64,000 nt of DNA from contig JAVSML010024618.1 in the NCBI GenBank assembly GCA_038503035.1, positions 244,115 through 308,114 of the forward strand. Direction: 5' to 3'. Below, one piece after another: positions 44,561 to 55,652 of this stretch (position 1 is its first letter; every line of letters begins with the position of its first letter). The position numbers and the translations under genes were made by a program. The notes under the pieces are model-generated. The model searched no databases. It worked only from the letters and a program-made list of their open reading frames with translations, and had not been told where the DNA came from. Source of the stretch: Crocodylus rhombifer (taxonomy: Eukaryota > Chordata > Crocodylia > Crocodylidae).

Positions 44561-45340
44561 AAAGTGTTAAACAGAGATGATTACTGGAAGAATGGCATAT
44601 TTTAGAAGGGGAAGAACTTTTTCATTTTTAATTTACAGCCATGATGCAGGCAAAGTTAGAAAGAAGGATGTTACTAAGGAGGCATAAAGTTTGGGGATGA
44701 GGAAAAGTTACAGCAAAATAAAGCATAATCTTCCGGCATGAGATTTGCCATTTTAAGACTCCACAATGTTGCTTCTTACATATTAATGGACTGCTCTGAT
44801 AATTTGCATTCCCTTGGTTCTGGTTATTCATATTTTAACCAACATTTAATCTATTCTATTTACTCTTCCAATGGACTACTTGTAATGATCTGGGTTCCGA
44901 ATGACAAAGAAATACTGTTTCACCAAGGCTCCATCCTTAGTTACACTTTAAACTTAATAAAAAAGGTATCAGGAGAAATAAGAAATTTATAAAAGGTTTG
45001 TAATATATTACTAAACCAGACATAGCAGGCTCATTCTTTTCCTGGGAGAAGCTGCCCAAGGCTCCAGGCAGAATGGAAGTGCTGTACCTGTTAATCTTGA
45101 AGCATGGAATTTTGTGACTGTGGTATTACCTTTTGGGGAAAAGTTTTATCCATGCACAATGACTATGATATTTGAACTGAAGAATAAATGGCAGGTTCTC
45201 ATCAGGAAGATGAGAAAGAGGCCACTCTTCTACAACTCTTTACTGCATTTACTTCATTTTCATTAGATTTCATCTCTTTAATTAAGAAAATCAGATTGGT
45301 TAGAGAGGTGTTCTTTAGAATTAAACTATATGGGCACACC
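44561..45340. other. AT-rich non-coding stretch
   Basis: No feature is supported; frames at 44738 and 45188 have no recognisable domains. Confidence 0.5.
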
Positions 45341-45351
45341 CAGATGAGAGA

Positions 45352-45407
45352 GCATGTGCCTCCTGCAGCATCTCAAAGTCTTGAGAGATGCTGCAAGAGG
45401 TATGTGC
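45352..45407. repeat. 56-base hairpin with 23-bp stem
   Basis: GCATGTGCCTCCTGCAGCAT plus CTC (45352-45374) faces GAGATGCTGCAAGAGGTATG plus TGC (45385-45407). In DNA 19 of 23 pairs match; in RNA three of the four mismatches are G-U wobbles, leaving one C-A. The loop is AAAGTCTTGA. It may be a foldback MITE core or a precursor-like hairpin. Confidence 0.7.
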
Positions 45408-45589
45408 AGGAACAAAAAACATTCCCCATGCTGCAAATATGCAGTGTGGGGGCAAAATTAGGCTCCTGGATATTCAGGGGTCAGAAAATACCCCAGGGGG
45501 AAAGAAGTGGGGCAGGCAAAAGAAGGCAAGCAGAAGCTCGGGTCCTCCACAGAGATGCTCTGGTAGCCAGCAAGAACATCTCTATGGTT

Positions 45590-46260
45590 GGTTCTTGGCA
45601 GCATGCCAGGAGATGGACCCAGGCTCTTTGCTGGTAAGTAGGGGGTGAGGGGACTGGAGGAGGGGGGGGAGGAGCCTTGGGGGGGACCCCTGCCATCCCC
45701 ATCCCCCGCCCACTCCCAAGCTCCCCAGATTGCTGCCCCACCTGGCCTCCAAGCCCCCCATCACTGCCACGCCTAGCTCCAGTATCCCAGCAATTGGAAA
45801 AAAAAAAAAAGTCCTGCACTCACCGGCAGTAGCAGCTGCCATGGGGGGGGTCACTGGGGCCTCATGGTAGAGCCCCTACGCACACCATGGGGCAATGGGG
45901 GGCAGCAGGGACTGGCCTTAGCCACCTGGCACCCACACTGCCACTGCCACATCATGCAGGTGCAGCCTGGGTTGGCAGGGCTCCACACACTGTTAGGTGG
46001 TTGGGGCCGCTCGGGCTGAGTGGTGCCAGGCCCCACGTGACAGCCACCGAGGCCCCAGCTGCCTGACAGTGCATGGAGCTGCATGGCACCCTGGTGACCC
46101 AGGCGCATCTGCATGATAAGGCAGTGGCAATACAGGTGCCAGGTGGCCAGGACCAGTCCCTGCTCCCCCCACTGCCCCATGCTCTCTGAGGTGACTGCCA
46201 TGAGGTGCCTAGTGACCCCCCATGGCAGCTGCTACTGCTGGTGAGTGCAGGGTATTTTGG
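45590..46260. mobile_element. GC-rich modular element, homologous to 21060-21740
   Basis: GGACCCAGGCTCTTTGCTGG then TAAGTAGGGGGTGAGG matches the 21090 copy (GGACCCAGACTCCATGCTGG then TAAGTAGGAGG). Both have an inverted module about 180 bases on, with a poly(A)/(T) tract next to CTCACC. A further direct module is at 46230 (CTGCTGGTGAGTGCAGG). No TIR or TSD could be fixed. Frames on both strands are compositional. Confidence 0.5.
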
Positions 46261-46269
46261 AGGGGTTTT

Positions 46270-46535
46270 TTAAGTGCCAGGAGGCTGGGGCTAGATGGAG
46301 CAGCTATTGAGGGTCTGGGGGTGCAAGCGGGGGATGGGGCCAGCTGGAGCACCCACCAGGTGCCTGGGGGTGCAAGCAGGGATGCAGCCAGGTGGGACAG
46401 CCATCGGGGAGTTGCAGGAGTTGGCGGGGGCTGGGGCCAGGCAGAGCAGCCATCAGGAGGCTGTAGGAGCTGGCAGAGGATGGGGCCAGGTGAGGCAGCA
46501 ATCCAGGGGACTGGGGGAGCAAGTAGGGTGGGGCA
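46270..46535 (+). repeat. G-rich minisatellite, period about 49
   Basis: Units contain GGATGGGGCCAG(C/G)TG and CAGCCATC variants, near 46333, 46380, 46430 and 46478. Open frames of up to 141 codons arise from the repeat. Confidence 0.6.
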
Positions 46536-46698
46536 CATGGGCTTTGCAGGGGGGGTGGCTGCTGTGGGGGCCATGTGGCCCTTGTTAGGAGGCTGTAGCC
46601 TCTGTAGGGGGCTGTGGCTCCTGTGTAGAGTGCAGTCCGTGAGCTGAGCAGAGGAGCTGTGCCCTGTGCGGGGCAGGGAACCTACCCCTCCTGAGTAG

Positions 46699-46740
<42 letters not shown>

Positions 46741-46863
46741 NNNNNNNNNNNNNNNNNNNNNNNNNNNNNNNNNNNNNNNNNNNNNNNNNNNNNNNNNNNN
46801 NNNNNNNNNNNNNNNNNNNNNNNNNNNNNNNNNNNNNNNNGGGGGCCCCCCCCCCCCCCCCCC
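46699..46863. other. Poly-C tract, 100-N gap, and G/C run
   Basis: C42 runs into the gap 46741-46840, which is followed by GGGGG and 18 C. A homopolymer on each side of a fixed-size gap points to an assembly problem. A predicted poly-Gly frame across it is an artefact. Confidence 0.97.
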
Positions 46864-47109
46864 AGTTCACCCCTCATGATCCACTCACACATACCCACAC
46901 ACCCCATGGGCCCCCATACCCCTCCACAGCCATCCGAACACCCCACCCCTCTTCCCACCCTTCTGCAAACCCCACATCCCTCCAACACACATCCTGCATG
47001 CCCAGCTGACAGATAGGATAAGACCTGCTGGCAGAAGCTGTGGTGGCAGGAGCTGTGGTTCCCCACATCCTGGTTCATGAAAGGGTCAGAGGGAGCTCTA
47101 ACTGCTCTA

Positions 47110-47260
47110 TGGTAAGAAAACCAAAGGCAAACAACAAAACATATAGGTATTTAGAATTAATTTTATTTTGATGAGAGAGACACTGACAGTCTTCCAAATT
47201 GTTTTAACACTGTAGATATATCAATAAAACATTGCCCAACCGATCTCTGTCTCTCTGTCT

Positions 47261-47302
<42 letters not shown>

Positions 47303-47409
47303 GTGGTCTTTTGTTTTAATTGTGAAGGAACATGGATTTTGGGGTATTTTACAGTGTGACTGGGATTTTTTTTATCACGGATTTTTCAGTTTTCAAACAG
47401 GGAACACTA
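47110..47409. mobile_element. TIR element right end, copy 2
   Basis: GTATTTAGAATTAATTTTAT, AGTCTTCCAAATTG and ATCAATAAAACATTG match 9450-9540 of copy 1, and the end CAGGGAACACTA corresponds to the copy 1 terminus. The left end was not found; it may lie beyond the assembly gap. A (TC)n(TA)n tract interrupts it. Confidence 0.6.
47255..47303 (+). repeat. (TC)n then (TA)n microsatellite
   Basis: About 17 CT units from 47262 to 47288 followed by about eight TA units. Confidence 0.95.
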
Positions 47410-47414
47410 GAATT

Positions 47415-48320
47415 CATGTTAGGGCAACACTAAAGGCTGCCTTCCATCAAGCAAGCATTCTGAGGTGAAATGGGTTGTTCAACAAGTTTCTCTCATGAGC
47501 TGGAATTTGCTGTGTACAGGACAGTCTTGTGAAAGCAGTTAACTACATGCTATATTGTACAGGTGGCAAACTAAAAGTACATGTTAAAACTGCTCTGAAA
47601 CAACAAAGCAAATACTCCCTCCTCATAAGATCCTCCAACATAGCCCTTAAGAATTTGAAGGCTCCAGTGTTTTTAGTGATTCTGCAGAAAATATAAAAAG
47701 GAAAAAAATTAAAGTATGAAAGCCCAGCATCGCTGCAGTCACCTCACCTATGACTGTGCAGTATGAGAGGGCCCTGGAGAGATCTGCGCACAGTGTATAG
47801 ATGGTGGTCGGGAAGGGGCATACACCTGCTGTGCAGCCCACACAGGAGGATGTGGGGAGCCACGCACTGTTCAGACCACGCAACAAAGGGCCACACACCA
47901 CTAATGCAGCCCATGTAACAGAAACCATGCCTTGCTCATAATGCCTATGCAGCATGGGACCACATTCCAACACTGATGTTGCCTGCACAGTAGAGGGCAG
48001 ATTCTGGGGAGGGGCCACAGGCTGCCTCCAGCATTGCCCGAGTGTCAGGGCAGATTCAATGGATTCCAGTGGTCTACTTCTGCAGCACATGGCCAATGCA
48101 GTCTGAGGCCCTAGAGTTATACACCACCACTGCATGCAGCCCCCAACTGCACTGACGTTGGACAGTCCCACATTAGGTAAATTAGTTTCATAATTGCCCT
48201 GCAGCCTGAAACAGTCTTGTAGCTACTTATGTACTGTAGCGTGTGTTTTAACAATTTGCCCTATTTGTCATCAGCATACAGCGTATATCCCCAGTTCAGT
48301 TTCTGACCTTGACTCCATAT
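47415..48320. other. Non-coding stretch with one 174-codon chance frame
   Basis: The minus frame 48171-47647 shows no recognisable domain, low-complexity-free but unremarkable composition and no splice or promoter support. I do not call it a gene. Confidence 0.45.
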
Positions 48321-48321
48321 A

Positions 48322-49058
48322 GGCTAGGGACAGACATTATACATAATGTCTTAACCAGTTTAAGTGATCAGAAACTGGTTTAAACCTGTAACAGAACAGA
48401 TGTTCACTGCACATAAACCAGTTTGAGAATGGCTGAAACCGGTTTGAGATAAACCTGGTTGAATCAGACTTAACTGATTTGGTTCAAACCAGTTTATACA
48501 ATATCTGTCTCAGATCCCTTGCTGGTTTAAGATAAACCAGACACCCCCAGCATCTCTCTGAGCTGGCTGGAGCTCTGTGCTTCACAGCAGGGATGGCCCC
48601 ACCCCTCTGCTCCCTGGCTACAGTGCCTTCCACCTTCCCCCTCCCCCCTGTATCACTCTCTGCTAAGCAGGAATTCCCCCCTCCCCTCTGCCTTGCTGAG
48701 ATGTCTGTGTATTAGCTAGCAGGTCACATGCTGGCTATGGTCTGCCCTGAATCAATAGGTAGAATCAACAGGCAGAATCAATAAGTAGCTGGTAATGTCC
48801 CTCTGTTGTTTTCTTAATTGGGTGAGAGACACTGTTATCAATTCCCTGCTGTGGTCAGCTCCTCAGCTCCATACTGTGGAAGGAAGGAAGGGCTGCTCTA
48901 GCACCCTCCAGCTTCTAGTCTAAGCCACTGCAGGCATATGCCTGCATTTCTGGGCTGTCTGTCCGGCTACAAAACTAATTTAACCTAGTCAAGGTTAGAC
49001 TAACCTGCAAAGATTGAATCAATTCAGGCTCAGGCTTTTTAATTGTCTCTCACTAGCC
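48322..49058. mobile_element. GACAGA-TIR element, copy 1
   Basis: The left end GGCTAGGGACAGACATTA matches the reversed right end GGCTAGTGAGAGACAATTA. The left subterminal part is packed with AAACCAGTTT and AAACCGGTTT palindromes. The GC-rich middle (48540-48960) has no gene. Copy 2 lies inverted at 57190. TSD not resolved. Confidence 0.65.
48749..48787 (+). repeat. 13-bp tandem repeat, three units
   Basis: GAATCAATAGGTA, GAATCAACAGGCA and GAATCAATAAGTA follow one another. Confidence 0.85.
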
Positions 49059-49059
49059 C

Positions 49060-49980
49060 TTATGGCAATCAACATAATGCAAATTGTTTACATAAGATGC
49101 CATCATACTTCCGAGTTCACAGGGATTCTGAAAAATCTCACATTCTCTGGTAAATGCTGTAAAATGTTGACATTTTAAGAGTATGGCTCTGTGCTGTACC
49201 ACATAAAATGCCCAAGCCTTTAATCTCATTCCTTAAGTGAAGATCTCAAAGTTTAAAGAAGAATGAGGAAGCCTGCTGAACAAAATAGCACAAGACCTAA
49301 ATTTATCATGTCTTCACTGAAAAGAAGAAATTCACATGGAAAGGCTATACAATTTTATTTCCCTAATTACAGCCTTCCTACCTAACCTAAGAGAGTTTCT
49401 TCTTTGCCTATAAAGGCTCAGAATGGCTCTGTAGAAAATGACATATGAGCAGGGTTCACTTTCCCATCAACCTAAGTCATGTTGGCCTATTCACCTAAAA
49501 TAGCTAAGGCATGCCAGCTTCTATTTCCCTTGGCATACAAGAAGCAGATGTGGCTGGAATTCATGCCGGCTGACTCCCCAGCTCAAATAGTCATGTACTC
49601 ATTTACATCAGGTTTGACTGTATGGGGGACTTAGCAAAAGATATGGAAACTTGACTCACTATGCACAGCAGGAAGCTTAAACCACTCTGTCACTGTTTCC
49701 TCTCATGTAAGATGAGTATTTCTATATTTGAAGGCACTGAATAATTTCCAATAAAAATGTTCCGAAAGTATCTAAAAGTATATTGTATACTATTTGACAT
49801 TAAAGGTTGTTTCTTTTTTTCTTTTATGATTTGCGCCCTTATAAGACATTCTTTTTAGCACCATGTTCTGTATTTGTTGAAACGTTTTGCTCTCCCTACG
49901 TAATAATTGCATGCAGAACATAGAATATTAATTGAAACATTCATGGCTCCAGATGCCAACATAGAAAGGCATATCTTTGT
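49060..49980. other. AT-rich non-coding stretch
   Basis: No supported gene or repeat. Confidence 0.5.
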
Positions 49981-49984
49981 TGCC

Positions 49985-50795
49985 TCTAGGTGGATACAAA
50001 CCTGATGACATTCAATACTGATAAATGTAAGGTACTCCACCTCGGGGGAAAAAAACCTACAGCATGCGTATAGGCTTGGCAGTGGTACGCTTGCTAGCAC
50101 CACTGCTGAAAGAGACTTGGGGGTCATGATTGACCACAAGATGAACATGAGCCACCAATGCGATCACAGCTAGTAAAGCAAACAAAACTCTGGCTTGCAT
50201 CCATAGATGCTTCTCAAGTAAATCTCAGGGTGTCATTCTCCTGCTGCAGTCAGCCTTGGTGAGGCCACAGCTGGAGTACTGCATCCAGTTCTGGGCTCCA
50301 CAATTCAAAAAGGAAGTCGAGAAGCTTGAGTCCAGAGGACAGCCACACACATGATCAGAGGGCAAGAGAACAGGCCTTATGAAGAGAGGCTGAGAAGCAT
50401 GGGACTCTTCAGCCTGGAAAAGTGCAGGCTCAAGGGGGACCTGGTAGCTGCTTATAAGTACATAAAGGGTATACATCAGGACCTGGAAGAATGTCTGTTC
50501 ACCAGAGCATCCCAAGGAAAAACAAGGACCAATGGTCATAAACTTGTCCAAGACCGTCTTAGGCTGGACATAAGAAAAAATGCCTTTACTGTCCTAGCCC
50601 CCAAGATGTGGAATAGGCTCCCTGCAGAAGTGGTGCAGGCACCTACTCTGGACTCATTTAAGAAATGCTTGGATGCTTATCTTGCTGGGATCCTTTGACC
50701 CTAGCTGACTTCCTGCCCCTGAGGCAGGGGGCTGGACTTGATGATCTCTTAGGTCCCTTCCAGCCCTAACGTCTATGAAATCTATGAAATCTTTT
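49985..50795 (+). mobile_element. CR1 LINE 3' fragment (end of RT to 3' UTR)
   Basis: It starts at the block after the catalytic box (TFNTDKCKVLHLG-like, near 50005) and continues ERDLGVMIDHKMNMSHQCDH-like. The frame 50351-50698 gives RPYEERLRSMGLFSLEKCRL, KGDLVAAYKYIKGIHQDLEE and NRLPAEVVQAPTLDSFKKCL. The 3' UTR ends with repeated TCTATGAAA. Same subfamily as the 36-kb copy; 5'-truncated. Confidence 0.9.
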
Positions 50796-50799
50796 GACC

Positions 50800-52985
50800 T
50801 CTAGGTTAAGGTAACTGCAAATTGCATTTCAATTGCAAAGCATTATTTTGTACTTTACTATAAAAGCTGTACCTAAACATACAGTTCATAATGTGATGTC
50901 TTTTGTCTCTTGCACAGACAGCATTTGAAAAGTAAAAAATGTTTAAAAACCTTCATGGTATCTATACCACAAGAACAGAACAAGAAATAAAATCATTGTC
51001 CTACTCATTTCCACTTCCTTTATATTTTTTAACTAAATATTAATTGCTGGAAGGTAAAGGGAGTCTGTAAGCAACAGGCACTCTTCTTAGTTGTTTTTAT
51101 TAACTATTTACATTATTAAGTCGTGTCGTAGGAGACTCCGTAAAATTTTGATCTCTGATATAGCACTGCCAGTTCAGAGTAACTCCGTTTACTTAATGGA
51201 GTTTCTGGTCATTGCAACATGTTAAAAGAGTGTAAGGTTAGTGCTGACCAAGGCAATTCAAAACTCTCAGAAAGTTATCAGGGATAAATGGAAATTACTG
51301 CACTGAAAGAAGGCTGAATTATGATATTCTGAACTATGGCCTTTTGTTGTTTTCAGTTATTATTATCTTCAACTACACTACTGTTGCAACCAACTACTCC
51401 TTTCTATCTTCCTTGTGTTTTGACTATAAAAGGTTAAGAGAGAGCACTCTGGGTAGCCCTTTCTGGTAAAAACTAAAGTGCAAATGATGCTACAAAACCC
51501 TTAAGTAGGGCTGTGAAAGAGTAGGGGTTAACATCTACTTTTATCGTTTCTGAACTGTTTAATTTAGAACTGCCAGAGCTGTGAATAAGCACTGACTAAG
51601 CCCCTGTTTTATTTTCCTCAAGTACTACGCAGTATTCATTTTAGAATAAATAAAGAGACTGCAAGAAACTTTTAGGACACTGGAAGAAACTTCCAATGCA
51701 GAAAATATTTTTTTCTAAATAATGCACTGCCCATACAGTTCAGATCAATAGCCACATAATGCCATAGCTGTTCAGGATTCACAAATGCAGCATAAAAAAT
51801 CATCTATTACATTTTTAATCACTTTGGACACTTACAGCCATGATAGCACAAATAGAGAAGGACCTTAAAATTGTATCATTTTCTGAAAGAAGAATTAAAC
51901 CAGTAGATTTTTAATATTTAGAGATATTCATAAATATCTACCTGTATAGTATACTTCTAATTACACAGGAGATGGATCTCTCACAATGTGTATGTATCAT
52001 CAATGTATGTTGAATTCTGGAAACTAAATATCCCCAACAAAAACGGCAGTATTTAGTACATCTGATATTCTGGTCAGTTGGAATTCTGAACTCAACTATT
52101 TTTCTTGCCCTTGACTGAATGCATTGTCCAGATAAAACACGTATAGAACCACGCTTCTAATTTTTAGAGAGCTGCAGTAAAGCTTCTGCATTCTGCTGTC
52201 CTAGAAGCACAGGAGTTATTTTTGCCTGCTAACTACTGATACGAAGGACTGTAACATGGCAGAGGCAGTTTGATTCATCAGTTACAAGCAACCAGATGAA
52301 CTGACTTAGTTTGCTTCTGGATTCAACTCCATACAGCTGTTCCTCTAAATTGCTGCAAGAGCATTCTACTTCTCAGGATGCAGAAAGGAGATCAGACACT
52401 GGATCAGGCTGGAAAGCTCTCAGGAAAATGGCAGCCAATTAAGTTTCCTCCTGCAGTCTTATTTCTTTACTGGTAACTTACTCTGCTTTCAGACCTAAGA
52501 ATGGAATTTTCCATCCAAGAAAAAGGACAATGCCTGTTAACAGGGTTGATTTGTGGCAGTCTTTTTTCCTATCCCATGATCTTTTGAAGAAGAAGGACCA
52601 GGGAAGACATTTGCTTTGACCTGAAACAAGCAGGATACTGGTTTTTAGTGACTGCCCTTTTGAGTCTGCTAATCCTCCAGTTCTCCCTGATACCTGTCTA
52701 TATCCATCAGCAGAGACATGACCAGAAACACAGAAGGCAGTTAAACTGCCTTAAGAAAAATATGGAGCACACACAGAAGAAGCACAAAAGAGGGAAAAGA
52801 ATCTAAGGTGACAAGGGGTTGAACTTTGTGTATATAGTGTAATGGGGGGAAATTAAAGAGGATAATAAAAAAAATTGTATGCACCCACAACTCTGCTGGT
52901 TCAAGCCCCAGTGACCACTACCCAAAGGAGAAGTTTTCATTCATCCTCTTTTCCCAGGAGACGGGTTATCCAACAACTTTATTGT
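50800..52985. other. AT-rich non-coding stretch
   Basis: About 2.2 kb without frames, RNA folds or repeat ends that I can identify. Confidence 0.55.
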
Positions 52986-52993
52986 TGCTTTGT

Positions 52994-53735
52994 CAAGGGT
53001 GGGAAAAATATGGCCCATGGGCTAGATTCAGCCCCCGGTGGGTTCCTTGGTCTCCTGGCCCAGGCACAGTCCAGCTGTGGTGCATCCTGCAGCATGATGC
53101 ACCCTGGGCATGCAGCAGGACTGGAGCAGCTCTGCAACTGGATTGCATTTCTAGGCAGAGCCGGTGGTGGTGGCTTCTTTTGGCTGCCACCTCTGCCACT
53201 GGCCCAAGCTCTGTGGTACTGCTGGGGACCCGCGCTGCCAAGCCCAGACTCTGCATGCCCTGTGCCTGTTCCAGGCTCAGCTGCCCAGGCTCTGTAGTGA
53301 CTGTATGGGACAAAAGCTGTTTTACAGTGTGGGGGAAAATGCCAGCTGTTCCTGCTACAACCACCCAGAGCCCACACTTGGCAGCCCAAGGATGGCAGAT
53401 ATGCAGGGCAGCCCTGCGCAGGCTCCGTGTGGCTGCAGCAGGAACAGCCAGCAGCTGGAGAAGGAGGGTGCTTCCCCTGTGCTTAAAAACAGCTTTTGGC
53501 CCCTGCCACCACTGCTGAGCCTGGGTGGACAACCCTGGAGTATGCGCAGGGCACACAGGGTTAGAGCTGTGCAGTGTGGCTTCCTGCTGGTACTGCAGGA
53601 CTGGGGCCAGCAGCAGCAGTGGCAGCTGGAAGAGCTGCCGGCCACCTGGGATACCCAAAAAGGCTGCTGGCAGTGGCTGGGAGGCGCTGCAGGCTTCCAG
53701 GGCTCTAGACTGTTGTGGAGGAGGGGTGGATGCTG
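52994..53735. mobile_element. Possible hAT-like GC-rich element (left end only)
   Basis: The left end CAAGGGTGGGAAAAATATGG is followed by CCCATGGGCTAGATTCAGCC, like hAT MITEs that begin CAGGGGTGGGCAAACT with a GGCCC fold. The same start is seen in the 68-bp MITE at 60379. No right TIR was found. Overlapping frames on both strands (up to 274 codons) follow from CTG/CAG-rich composition and carry no domain I recognise. Confidence 0.4.
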
Positions 53736-53779
53736 ACCAGGTGAAAGGAGTGTGCACAGGGGGACTCCCATGTACAACC

Positions 53780-54055
53780 CACAATACCTGCATTACTACA
53801 CCCTCCCCCATGCACAATCACACACCCCACAAACACTGTACCCTCCCATACCCTCCCCCAGACCTCCAACAACCCCCCCCACATGACCCCCCCAAGACAC
53901 ACATCTGCGTGCACACACCCCCTCGCCCACCTCACAAACCTGTAACGACCCACACACACACACACACAACCTTCCCCACACACCCCCCACACTCCCACAG
54001 CCCTCCACAAACCCCATAACCACCCCTCCATGCCCCCCACTGCTCCATACTCCCC
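53780..54055 (+). repeat. CCAC/CA-rich low-complexity region
   Basis: A C- and A-rich pyrimidine-biased tract with (CA)n cores such as 53950-53968. A similar tract lies at 46865-47000. Confidence 0.8.
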
Positions 54056-54063
54056 TAAAATAT

Positions 54064-54087
54064 ACAAGAGTGAGACTTCACTCTTGT
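54064..54087. repeat. Perfect 10-bp hairpin with 4-base loop
   Basis: ACAAGAGTGA, loop GACT, TCACTCTTGT. It sits at the start of the CR1 5' region. Confidence 0.85.
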
Positions 54088-54468
54088 TAGGCTCCAGAGC
54101 AGCGAGAGACGCATGGGTGAAAGTCCCCCAGAGACCCCCCAGCAGCCACAGCCAACCCCCAGCACAGCCAGAGGTAAGTGGGGGCCCGTGGTGGGAGGGG
54201 GTTAACCCCTTAGTGAGTGGGAGGAGGCAGCTGAGTGGAGCCAGGCAGGATCTCGCCCCATCCAGGCCCCTACTTCGCCCAGCACCCTGGGGAGTCACGC
54301 AACCAGAGCCGCACGAACAGGCTGTGCAAACAAGCGTGCTTGTCTGCCGGCACGTGAGTTAAAGTGGAGTTTGCGCAGGAGGGTGCACGGAAGGGCTGAG
54401 GCGCTGCCTATGAGACCCCTAGGGTAGACAGTCCCAGCTGTAGCCAGCCTACCAGAGACACAACACGG

Positions 54469-55544
54469 ATGGGCATGCACCGTACCACAAGGGTCCCCTC
54501 AGGTTCTGTGGCCCCCGTCCCCCAGCACCTCAGAGATGGCCACCCAGATGGAGCCCATAGTTCCAGGCTCCACGCAGACGGAGCCTCTGGCTCTCGGCTG
54601 CGGGGGCTGCCTCTCCCTTTTTCAGGCTCTGGGGCCCAGAAGCATGGCCACCTCCCCTTGTTGGGTCTGCTCCCTTTTGGGATCTTTGGCACACCAGCTG
54701 GAGGAGCTCCAGGCCACAGTCCAGAGACTGCGTGCCATCAGGGACTGTGAGCAGGAGACAGACTTCTACTGCCAGGCCCTTCTCCCCCGGGAGAAGGAGG
54801 ATAGACCACTATCTTCCTCCAGCACAAGGGAAGACTCTGGGCCTCCCACTCTGTCCAGTAAGGGGCATGGACCAAGGTGGCCAAGGGCCCTAAGGTTCCC
54901 CACACCAAGGCCCCTGCCCCGCTGGAGCTTAGCAGCAGGTATGCACCTCTTGCTGCTCCAGCAGAGCCTGTTGAGTTGCCAGCTCCCGCAGGCAACAGAG
55001 GCTCAACTGCAGCTACTGCTCCCACTCTCCCCAAGACAAAGCGTAAGGTGTTTGTTGTAGGAGACTCCATCCTGAGGGGGACTGAGGGGGCAATCTGCCA
55101 CCCCAACTTCTTAGCCCAGGAAATCTGCTGCTTCCCATGGCCCTGGATCCGGGACATTGCAGAGAAATTCCCTCAGCTCCTCCAGCCCACAGACCACTAT
55201 CCCATGTTCCTTATTCATGTGGTCACCAATTACACAACTCGGAGCGCTCCCAGCCAGGTCATGAGGCACTACAGGGACTGGAGGCACAGGTGGTGTTCTT
55301 TTCGATCCTCCCAGTCTCGGGGTATAGGCTAAGGAGGGAGAGGAGAATCCATGTAGTTAACCAAAGACTGTGGTGTTGGTGTCGTAGGGTAGGCTTTGGC
55401 TTCCATGACCACAGCCCGCTCTTTGGCGAGAGAGGCAGCAAGCTGCTGGGAAGGGATGGCTTCCACCTCTCTCCCCTGGGGAGGAGGCTCTTCTCAGCCA
55501 GACTGGCTGACCTGCTCCACCAGGCTTTAAAATACGCCTGCTGA
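54469..55544 (+). pseudogene. CR1 ORF1 with degenerate SGNH/esterase domain
   Basis: Three overlapping frames make up the protein. The first part (54536-54870) shows a CGGC...CWVC pair of Cys motifs and a coiled-coil-like stretch HQLEELQATVQRLRAIRDC. The second (54877-55332) holds the esterase block I, KVFVVGDSILRGTEG, with the nucleophile Ser, and a block III altered from the usual HVGTND to HVVTNY. The third (55137-55544) has the catalytic Asp-His block GRDGFHLSPLGRR. CR1 ORF1 proteins with PHD-like and esterase domains are established knowledge; their role is in the retrotransposition ribonucleoprotein. Two frame changes and the altered oxyanion-site residues mean it is dead. Confidence 0.8.
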
Positions 55545-55652
55545 GGGACGGGGGGGACTACCACCACTGCTGGCCCGCTGAGCAACCCTTACAAAGCCAG
55601 CAGGCCAAGGCACTTAAGGGAGCGTACCCCTGACCCAGCCCTGGTACAATCT

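Noticed and set aside
46209..47078. 289-codon frame with poly-Gly
   Set aside because: It crosses the N gap and the homopolymer tract, an artefact.
47647..48171. 174-codon minus-strand frame as a gene
   Set aside because: No recognisable domain, no splice or promoter context, and no codon pattern that stands out.
52875..53817. Overlapping frames up to 274 codons on both strands
   Set aside because: They arise in a CTG/CAG-rich segment where stops are rare in several frames at once, probably the body of a DNA transposon.
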